Assembly (NCBI RefSeq): GCF_964204645.1 | Contig: NC_134033.1 | Location: 13,144,155 to 13,208,154, forward strand | DNA length: 64,000 nucleotides | Origin: Tubulanus polymorphus | Lineage: Eukaryota; Nemertea; Palaeonemertea; Tubulaniformes; Tubulanidae | Direction: 5' to 3' | Shown: in pieces, positions 47,220 through 57,300 of the stretch | Layout of the letters: each line of letters starts with the position of its first letter | Numbering within the stretch: the first letter of the stretch is position 1 | Translations under genes and position numbers: made by a program | Notes under the pieces: model-generated | Databases searched by the model: none | Told to the model about the DNA's origin: nothing | Seen by the model: only the letters and a program-made list of their open reading frames with translations

Positions 47220-50200
47220 GCCAAGGTGCTTGGATATCTTTAAGACAAGGCAAAGTAGGCAAAATTCTAGTTTTCTAGTGAAAGTAATGATTAGTTGATA
47301 CTTAGATTTCCAGAGTGAATCTGTATGTTCCATCTCTAGTTTTAATGCTCTATGTTGGAGACTGTTATTGTAACACATAACGCATGTTTGGAAATTAGGA
47401 ACTTGCATGATGATTCCTCGATTAAGATATTATTGTTGTGTGAATAAAACGATGTACATTTTCATTATTCATGTTGAAACTTTTTAGTTGTTAATTTTTA
47501 TAGCAACAATTCCACTGTGGTGCTTTTCAGTGGTTCATGATATACTGATTTAATTAAGGCCCTGTCGAAAATAGCAGGAGCATAGAATAGAAGGAGCTGT
47601 TTCTTGATAAGGCTAACGTGAGGATTCAGTGCTAATTGGTCAATTGTCCTAGCTTTTTTTTAATTATCGGTTTAACCGCGTCTGTGGGGCCTGTAATATC
47701 TGGACAAGAAGAATTTCTGATCTTTATATAGAGTTGTATTTATATCTACTATCAAGTTGAATAAAACAATTAAGAAGTTACCATAGCTTCGTCAGTCAAA
47801 CCATATTTATTTGAAGATACTCGATTTATCTTAAATTATCACGAAGAAAAACCTTTATAATAGTTTGCAGGGTTTGATCTAAGGAATAAATGCCACTTGA
47901 CCTTGGGGCAAGCATATATAATATCACTTGCCCCCTCAAAAATCAACTTGCCCTACACAAGCAGTCCAATTGTGACACAATTGTCCCTTGCATCGAGTGG
48001 GATAAAAGCTTTGAGACATAGAATTAAACAAGCCCGGTGGATGATTGATTATGATAACCTTCATGCCCTAATGAAAATATACTTGTCCCGGGCAATTGGA
48101 CTAGTGCTTAAACATCAGACCCTGCTTTGTTTCAGATGTAATATTTGTAAAATAAGCTAGTTGATAATTAAAGAAATCTTTTTAATTTTTGGCAATGTTT
48201 TTAGTGTTCTTGTAATAACTAAGATTAATTAGTTTACTTCACGCTTTCCAGAGTGAGTGAATTTGTTGGTTTTATGTGGAACTGTTTTTTAAATAACTTA
48301 TTTAGCGGGGTATAATTCTTGTGTAAGAATAAAATAATATACATGTTTCGTCATTCATACTGTGGTGCTCATCAATGGTTCATAAAATACTATTTTCATT
48401 AAGGCCCTTATGGAAAATAGAGTAGCAAAATAGAGGAGCAGTCTCTTGATAAATGAGGATTTATGAACAGTATTAATCAGTAGATTATGCTAGCCATGTA
48501 CTCTAAATCATGGTTTAACAGTGTCTATATGGGTTCTGAAATATCTGCACAAGAAGCACCTCAAAAAGTTAGTTATTGAATCTTAACTTAATTGTTGCAA
48601 AGCCATTAGTTATTAGTAATTGCCCTAGCTCTATTCAAATTGACAGTTGAACAATATTTATATACTCGATTTATATACTCTTGTTGAATGCATAGAAGAA
48701 AATATCTCCGAAATACTTTGCATTAAATGTAACATTTGAGAAAATAACCAATTTGATAATGTCTTGAAACCTCTTAAAGACAAGGCAAAGGTGGCAAAAC
48801 TAGTTATCTTGTAAAATAATGTAAATGAAAATTAAATCAAAGACCGTTTATTTAATCTAATCTTAAGCTTTCCAGATTGAATTTGTGGTTTTATCTTCGG
48901 TAATAATGTTTTTATGTTGGAGACTTTTTTGAAATACAGGTCACGTTTTTGTAAATGACTGAGGCACTTCCTCCAGTCATTTAGGTATAATTGTTGTTGT
49001 AGAGATAAAATGACATGTTTATGTCAATTGTTCATAAAACATTGATTTATTAAGGTCCTATCGAATAAAGTTGAGCTTTTTCTTGATAAATGAGATGTCC
49101 TCAATCGATGTCATTTGAAAAGTTGACATGATAGATTCATATTTCATGAAATATAACAAAGTGTCGGTTATATTGACCTCATGAATTGTCAAATTCATAA
49201 TCTTAGACTTTCAGACTAGTCCAATTTTCGTTTTTTTTTATGGATCAAAGTTTATAATTCTTTGTGTATTTTTGTTATTTTCCTATTGATGCAAATTGTA
49301 TGAATCAGCTGTAGTGGAAATGTATAGTAGATAAAGACTTCTAAATACCTTACATGTAACTTTGTTTTAAGTTAGTACAATTTCATACATAGTAATAGAA
49401 ATAGAATTACTATTGAAATTTGGGAAAAAATAAGCTAAAAGTTAATAATATGATATGTGAAAATAAAATGATGTATGAATGTAAATCAGATTGATTACTT
49501 AATCCTTCGTTTCCAGAGTATTTGGCCAGGTTTATCTCTGGTTTTAGTGTGGGGAGCCATGGACTCACGGTTTAAGAGTCCATGGTTGTGGGCCATAGAC
49601 GTTTCTGTTTTAGAGTCTATGGTTGGACCATGGGCGTATAAACTCTCGTTTATAGTTTATACGTCTATGGTGGTTGGACTAGTTGTTTTTGAAAGTCTGT
49701 GTTTGAGGAGCTTACGGTATAATTCCTCGAGCACAAACTTGGCATTTTGTATAATTGTTACATGAGAATAAATATGATTGATTTTTTAAATTTGTCATTC
49801 GTTGAGTTGTTACTAAAACGAAGCACTACTAAAAACGAAGACTATATGCACCTGAGAAAACCGACCAATTTACCTTTCCAGCAGAGGTGGTACAGAGTGC
49901 CCCAAGTGATGATTTCGAGTATCTTCGGACTTCTTTTTAGTCATGCATAGTTCTAATACCCCAAAGTACAGGCCTTCGTTTTAGTAGCGCATAGTTTTTA
50001 GTAACACCCCCATTTCACTGCCCTTAAGGTCCTGATGGAAAATAGAGGATATATGAAGTGTTTATTAGTAGATTGTGCTAGCTGTATTCAAATTGACAAG
50101 TGAACAATTTTATCTTGTCGATTGCATATAAGCGGATACCTCCAAAATACTTGACAGTTGAACAATATTTATATACTCGATTTATACTCTTGTTGAATGC

Positions 50201-50670
50201 ATAGAAGAAAATACCTCCGAAATACTTTGCATTAAATGTAATATGTGAGAAAATAACCAATTTGATCATGTCTGAGCAAAGGTGGATGAAAATTAAATCA
50301 AAGACTGTTAATCATAAGCTTTCCAGTTTGAATTCGTGTTTTTATCTCTGGTTTTTAGGTTGGGGACTTTTTTGAAACACAGGTCATGTTTTATGTAAAT
50401 GACTGAGGCACTTCCTCAAGTACATATAGTTACCTGTCATTAAGGTATAATTGTCGTTGTGGGATAAAACGACATGTTCATGTCAATTGTTTATAAAACA
50501 CTGATTTATTAAGGTCACACTATCCAATAAAGTTGGACTAGTTGTTTTTGAAAGTCCATGTGTTTGAGGAGGTTACATTAATTCCTCGAGCACTCTTAGC
50601 ATTTTGTATAATTGTTGTATGAGAATAAATATGATTGATTTTAGAATTTATCATTTTTTTATAGTTAAGT
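47220..50670. repeat. degenerate array of 0.6-0.9-kb units with polyadenylation-like signals
   Basis: The marker CTTTCCAG occurs at 47307, 48245, 48870, 49511 and 50321. Each is followed by GGTTTTAT or TCTCTGG, a GGTATAATTg-type phrase, GAATAAAA or GATAAAA, and TTAAGGyCCT. 48640-49080 and 50145-50540 are nearly identical blocks. The short open frames inside match nothing. Confidence 0.8.
49557..49670. repeat. three consecutive hairpins
   Basis: CCATGGACTC/GAGTCCATGG (49557-49585), CCATAGAC/GTCTATGG (49593-49622) and CGTATAAAC/GTTTATACG (49635-49663). A longer CCATAGACGT/ACGTCTATGG pair spans 49593-49670. All stems are perfect. Confidence 0.9.
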
Positions 50671-50674
50671 ATAG

Positions 50675-50929
50675 CAAATCCTGAATTGAGGCCTAAATCG
50701 TTTTAAGATACGTCATTTAAGATAAACTGAATTAATGAAGAAATTAAATCGATCTAAGACCTTTTTATGAAACTCCTGTGTTTTATTCTTGCAATCTACT
50801 TCTTTTTTTCAACCCAAAAAAAATAATCCTACCAACTGGTCTGCCGATAAGCTTTTATTTTTATATCAACGGCAAAACCAATACCATCCTCGCTTGCCAG
50901 GGGTCCGATCAGTCCCGAACTCGCTTTCA
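50675..50929. other. non-coding, no feature recognised
   Basis: AT-rich gap before the SINE-like sequence upstream of AGFG1. Confidence 0.4.
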
Positions 50930-51190
50930 CCAGCTCGTTCGGAGAACAGCTTTAGCGTAGTGGGTTCGAATCCCCTGACAGGTGAAGATGGTGGCAGCTG
51001 GCAACTAGCAACTGGCAACGTCGTCTCAGGGCTTCCATACGGAAATAGTCAGATCTTTCGGTTTCACTTAGACTGGTTGCCTGTGCCAAATTGAAGATAG
51101 AGATCGGTAACCAGTCTAGGTTTCACTTCGACTCCGATACCGAAGTTGAACTTGGAGGGCGCCACCATACGGTAGTTAATAACGATCAAA
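50930..51190 (+). promoter_or_regulatory. AGFG1 upstream region with inserted tRNA-like SINE sequence
   Basis: Immediate 5' flank of the AGFG1 start. A Pol III B-box-like GGTTCGAATCC lies at 50963-50973. A 9-bp perfect inverted repeat (AGACTGGTT 51070-51078, AACCAGTCT 51109-51117) falls between two GGTTTCACTT copies. No TATA box or Inr could be assigned with confidence, so the exact promoter is unknown. Confidence 0.35.
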
Positions 51191-51351
51191 ATGGCTGCTA
51201 AGCGAAAACAGGATGAGAAGCACCTGAAAACACTGCGGGAAATAGTGTCTTTAGCGCACAATAAACACTGTTTCGACTGTCATCAAAGAGGACCGACTTA
51301 TATCAATATGACCACTGGTTCTTACGTGTGTACGGCGTGTAGCGGTATTCT
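51191..51351 (+). CDS. AGFG1: AGFG1 exon 1 (start, ArfGAP zinc finger)
   Basis: Codons 1-53 plus two bases, donor GTGAGT. It holds the complete CX2CX16CX2C zinc finger, including CFDCHQRGPTYINM and GSYVCTACSG. The start is chosen from the good ATG context and the match of the N-terminus to AGFG1. Any 5' non-coding exon is unresolved. Confidence 0.95.
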
Positions 51352-54300
51352 GTGAGTACAGTTTTCTTCGCTCCTGTCAAAAAATTTCCGGCACGTCACA
51401 CTCGTTAGTCTGAGTGTTGACCGTTTAGAGCTACAGTCATATAGGGCCTACGTGTTAATAAGTTTAGGGTTAGACTTAGGGTTTGTTATTATTATGATAG
51501 GTAGTTAGTAACAACGCTGTGGTTTAACTTTAGGTCAGTAACCGGACAGAGTGCGGTTTAGTCAGTATTGAGTTGAGTAACCTCTTAAACCTGTACTTCC
51601 GCTATTTTACCTACATTATAACTATGTATATATAGTATTAACTAATAAAAGTAACAATGAAATCATCATATTGGGTTTAGAGGGTTAGGGTTTCGATAGG
51701 GTTAGTGTCGAGAGGGTGAGAAGAGGGCCCAGAGGGTGCCGTTTTACCCCTAGGGATAGGATTAGGGTAAGGTGAGGTACTTAGTTAAAACATTCAGTTG
51801 GTTTCAGCGAGCTCGGTGGTCTAGTGGTATGAGGCTGCGCTAGTAATTTACTGGCCTGGGTTTCTGAGTATCCGCTCTATTTTCTCTTACTCAGTTCTCC
51901 ACACTTTCCTTGAATTTTCTAAGTTGCGCACATGTGCGGCGTAAATCAGCCGATCAGCGACGATGTACGGTAAAATAGCAGAAATAAATACTCAGCCGTA
52001 TACGGTAAAATATCCATTGCGTAACCTGTAACTCCTGAGAGTGAATCATTAGATTATGGTATTAAACCTGACAGTGGTTTTGTCAGAAACTGGAGTTCAG
52101 TAACCGGACTCAGTCAGTTAGTCAATAACCAAACTCTGGTTTTGGTCAGATTAATCAGTAACCAGACTGCAGTTCTGTCGACAGTAACTGGACTGGTTTG
52201 GTCAGTAACCGGACTATAGTGTAGTCAGTAAATAATTGGGCTGTAGTTTAATCCGGATTGATTTAGTGAACTGCAGTTAAGTCTGTAACTGCACTTGTTT
52301 ATAGTCAGTTAGGGCCTACCCGACTGGTTTAGAATATAAGTGGGCTGTAGGTAGTTTAGCCAGTAACCAGACTGTGGTTTATTCAATGAATGGACTGTAG
52401 TTTAGTCAGTAATTAGACTAGTTTAGTCACTTACCAGACTGCGGTTTAGCCCGATTGTGATTTAGCCAGTAACCGGACCATAGCTTGGTTTGTTAGTTAT
52501 TTAATGTGTCCTACTATCTATGCTCTAATCTCAAGGTATTAAACACCCTTACACTATTAATTAGAAGACAATCTTGGATATCAAATCAGATATCAAATAT
52601 CTCTTTTTGGCTAATTCAAAAATTGGAAATAATGAAAACGATGCTTCTATTGTTGTGTTAGCCTAAACGGAAGCAGGACTTCCTAAACCCAGCTTAAGCT
52701 GGTCTTGAAATGACTAGATTCCATAACTCTAATCTGCGTGTATTGACATGATTGAAATGTTCAACTGAAGCAATACATAGATTAGTCTACTACTGTGGTG
52801 GTTGTAAAGCATGCTATTGACATAATTCAATTAACCTAATATTTATATGGCTTATCTCGTATATTAAAGAACATTTTGTTTATGCCCTTCCTAGATATAT
52901 TTTCCGCCTTACTTTGAAAAACATTGAAGCGTCCTTCCTCACATCATTAACCCTTTCCTGTTATATACGGTCGTATAGAAGACTAAAAAAAAACGTAGTA
53001 AATAACATTCAACTTACTGGATCTTCACGGAGAGTAGTAAGGTGCTGCCCTCTAAATACTTAAACTTACTTGAATTAATGAAAAGCAGGTAGCATTTTGG
53101 TAAAAGGTTGGATTTCATCGAAGTTTAAAATTGATGATCAAACGAATAAAGGGGCCACACAAAATACCCGAATACGGCCCCAGCTGAATAAAAAAACTAC
53201 AGGCAAGTCAGGAAAGGGTCAATGCTCATTCATACTACGTTACTTTATAACGCTAACCGTCTCAAACGGATTTTCTCATAATTCTCGCTTTTGAAATTCG
53301 TCTTTTACAGAAGAGGGATAAATCCTCCGCACCGTGTGAAATCGATATCGATGACCAGTTTCACTCCCGATGAAATGGAATTTATAAAATGCCACGGCAA
53401 TGATGTACGTATGATTACTTCGTTGATTAGTTTTCAACGAAAGAATTTTCAATCCATCAGTGAAGTAAATGAGTTGTTTGAATATTTAACCCTTTCAGTG
53501 CGTCTACACTGCAGTGCGGTGTATGAATTGGTGATGGATTTTGCTAGTACACCGCACTGCGGTGTATTGATGTAATTAGTAATTAGTTTTTATCTCTATT
53601 GAATGATGGTAGCACCTGTCAAACATAGTGAAATAATAGTAATTAACAATACACCGCACCGCGGTTATAGACGCACTATAGTGGTGTTCCCATTATTCAA
53701 CACACTAGGGTGGAATTTTTCAAAATTTTCAAATTATCTCCAGCACTATAGGGTATTGATTAGTCAGCACTGAAATGGTTAAGCTGCAGCCTGCAACCAT
53801 TCAGACCAGTATTGAGTGAATTCCTGTGTGATCAGTTTTTGAAAGTGCGCTGATAGAATGTCTTTAACTGTTCATTTCAATTAGAAATGTTTCCTAAACG
53901 TATATGAAGTATGGACAATCAGTTTTTGAAAGTGTGCTGATACAACATCTGGTGTTTGTAGTTAATTTTCGATTAGATAATGTCTCAGCGGAAATACTGA
54001 ACACATGCGAAGCTTGGATGATCAATTTTTTAAGTGTGCTGATAAAATGTCTGGTGTTTGTAGAGCTTCATTTTCAATTAGAAATTTCTCTGGGGGAAGC
54101 ACTGAACAAGTGTTTCGCGGACGATCAATGGCTGATAAAATGTCTGATGTCTGGTGTTTTTAGTTCATTTTCAATTCGAATTGTCTCCCGAACACATGTG
54201 AAGTCTGGAAAATCAGATTGCTGATAAAATGCCTTTTATGTCTCTAGGGTTTGTAGTTCATTTGTCGACCAAATCTTATTGCATATTTGTCGATAATTGA

Positions 54301-57300
54301 GCGTGATATGAATTGACTTTTTGTAATCAGGAATTCAAAAACTGATAGTTGCAGGTTTGATTATACAGTCAATTATTTATCATCCGCCACTGATGTCCTG
54401 TTAGTAGATAACTGAACATTTTCATTGAGGAGAAACTAAATTTTTCTAATCGATGATTCAAAATTTTGGCGTAAAACCGAGGGTGGCAGGTAATCTGAGG
54501 AATACTGTTTTCAATAAAACTTTCTGTGAAGTACGAAGATTATGTATCTGGATGATGAAAGATTGTTGATAATGTAGGCTTATGTCTGGGTAGGTGCTGG
54601 GTCCAGACCGACAGAGATCCTGTTGAACTCGAGAGATGATTTTCTTTCTTTCAGTTTTGTCGGAAAGTATGGCTCGGTTTGTTCGATTCGCGCACGAATC
54701 CGGAACCGGACTCGAAAGACGAACAGAAAGTACGCGATTTCATGACGCAGAAATACGAGAAGAAACGTTGGTACGTCGCTCCGACCGACGCGATGAAAGA
54801 GGAAGCTCGTAAAATGAACGAAATCGTCGATAAAAAGTCGGAGACGCGACCGTTGAAAACGTTGCTCGGAAGCAACGTGCCAAAAATAAACGTACAAACT
54901 ACAAAATCGGTATGTTATGTATTTACTCTCTCTCTTTTATTAACTCTTTTTCATCAGATCTCTCTCTCTCTCTCTTCCTCTGTCATTCTCCCTTCTATCA
55001 TTCCCTATTTCCATCTAGCCTTCTATTTTTCCTCTCCCTCACTCTTCTCTGCCTCTTACTCACTTTCCTGTCCTCTCTCTCTTACTCACTTTCTGGTCCC
55101 TCCTTTTCTCTTCTTTTTCCTCTATCTCTTACTCACTTTTCTGGCCCTCCCTCTCCATTTCTCTCCCTCCTCTTTCTTGCTCCCTCTGCCTCTCACTGCC
55201 CAATCTCCCCTTCCTCTAATCTTTCTTTCGTGTTACTGCTTCATTGCTCCATAACAGTAAGAGAATGGTCAAGAAAATTGATATAGAAAAAATGATTTAA
55301 TTCTGAAAAAATAGTTACCGTAATGAGAAATACAATTTTGAATATTTCAGAATTCCCTTCCACATCCACCGGCCGGTGTCAGTATAGCGAAGCCAGTCGC
55401 TGACTTGCCACGAGCGACAGCGCCCGTCATAACACAAGAAAAGAAATCGGCATCGTTCGACCTGCTGGCGGATTTCGGAGGCGACCCGTTCGCGAACACG
55501 GCCCCGGCAGCAGCACCCGCCCCTCAACAACAACAATACACATCGATAGCGCAATCGGCATCTACTGGTTCGTATTATATATCGATTGTTGCTACGATGT
55601 TTGTCAATGGTACGTTGTAAAGTTGTTCGTGTCTATTTTCAGACGGTTTCGCGAATTTCGAATCTGCTTTCGCAAACAATTTTGTCGGTAAGTACTGATA
55701 GCGCGGTGTACTGATGTTAAAAATGCCGATAATGATAATTTATTGAGCTAAAAAATCTATATGAATGTAACAATGAATTTTCCGTTTGATGATGAAATTA
55801 AGTCAAAACTTCGCAAATGTTAGAATAGATTGTTAAATCAACTGTGGGTTTTGTTCATTATCAACAACATCATTGACAGTAGGGATACTTGTCTATTTTT
55901 CCCCCCTTGATCCTTCGACTTTGTATTTACTGTTGAACTTAATCGCTACGGTTTCTATTTCAGCACCTGCGCAGCCTCCACCAGCAGTCGTTCCTGCCGC
56001 CGATGCGACGGCATTCTCGAGCGCGATGCCGCAGTCGAGTTCGACGCATTCGGGTTTCGGCGCGTTCACGACACCGGCGATGCCGCAACAGAATACGGTG
56101 ATGTCACCGTCGACCGCGTCGACTCCTGGTCAGGCTTCGATGACATCGTCCACCGGATCGGATAAATACGCGGCGCTCGCCGAATTAGATACCGTTTTCA
56201 GCGTTGTCGGTCCAAACGTCGACTGGGAGGGAAAAGGTACGTCTTTTTTACAATGAAGTTCAAAAGCACCACGTCAATTACCAAGTTATCTAAACACATT
56301 CGGTGTCTAGCGAACAGGGTGACCACAATTCTGGAAAACTGGGAAAACATAACCAATTTGATACAATTTGATAAAACGCTCACTTATCATATATTCTTAT
56401 TTATAATCATTCATGTCGAGTGTGTTGCTGCAATGTTCAATTCGCTTTTTATACGTTTCGTAGATATTTTCAGTTGATGCATGTACATGTATTTTGATTA
56501 TATATATATATTTTATTTCTATTTTTCGTGATTGTGCATTTTCTTTTTTACGTTGCTTTTTACAGTGGAAGCGCCCACTAGTACGAGTACTGGTGGAAGC
56601 GGTCTGAATCAAAATTGGACTAATGGTGAGACCCCCACCCCCCATCCCCGGTTGGCCTGAGCAGGACCCAGTTTCACGAAACGGATTATTTTTATTGGCA
56701 ATCTTGATAATTTCAACTCTGACATTTCAAATAACCTTCATGAAACTGGGATGCCATTCTTATTTCTTTGTCAAACTCGCATTAAGATTGTTTTGTTCTA
56801 AACAGAAAGATAACTATAAAAATTTCAACCAGCTGTAAAAACAAGCACATATACTTTACACACTCGTCAACCTTCGGCTTCTTGCTTGGGGTCGGTCTTT
56901 TCTGTTCTTTTGAATTCAATATCGGATTTTGCTTTAATTGAAAAATATTTTACATCGAATTAAAACGATTTGTACTGTAACGTATTCTTTAGTGTAGCTG
57001 ACGTATGTATGAACTTTTATGATATTTTTTGCCTACAGGTGGCGGAAGTAGCTCGTGGACAACGCCCTCTAGCGGTGCATTTGGTAGTAATTGGAACACG
57101 GTATCAAACACAGTATCTGCCACCAATGCTTTTAGTTCTGGTGAGGATTTATTTAAGAATTTTGTCGGTTAATAATGCCTATTACAAGACTAAAAAACTT
57201 ACCTTTTACTTCAAACTTATCGCTTTGTTTCAGGTCCTAATCCATTTGGAGTGAGTTCTTCGCCGTTTGGTCAGCCAGCTCCTGTCAGTAGCGCGACGGC

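Larger units (their letters stand above)
51352..53310 (+). other. AGFG1 intron 1
   Basis: It contains a tRNA-like SINE head (51808-51870) and a degenerate repeat of TTTAGTCAGTAACCAGACTG type (52040-52500). A short TTAGGGTTAGGG-like stretch at 51660-51770 is not a telomere array. Confidence 0.9.
53405..54654 (+). other. AGFG1 intron 2
   Basis: It contains the TTAA-flanked element (53486-53782) and a 110-130-bp tandem repeat (53830-54260) marked by TGCTGATAAAATGTCTGGTG. The 106-codon frame at 53904-54224 is a product of that repeat. Confidence 0.9.

Noticed and set aside
51660-51770. TTAGGGTTAGGG-like stretch as an interstitial telomere
   Set aside because: Only a few imperfect GTTAGGG words, not a tandem TTAGGG array.
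51808-51870. Functional tRNA gene
   Set aside because: The A-box half is plausible but the B-box is mutated and no acceptor-stem pairing was found; treated as a SINE head.
52764-54224. Extra AGFG1 exons in introns 1-2 (for example the 106-codon frame at 53904)
   Set aside because: Exons 1, 2 and 3 join in phase to a continuous ArfGAP domain; the frame at 53904 is a local tandem repeat.
54679-55286. Plus-strand frames extending past AGFG1 exon 3
   Set aside because: The exon ends at 54909 with a good GTATGT donor; the remainder is the CT tract of intron 3.
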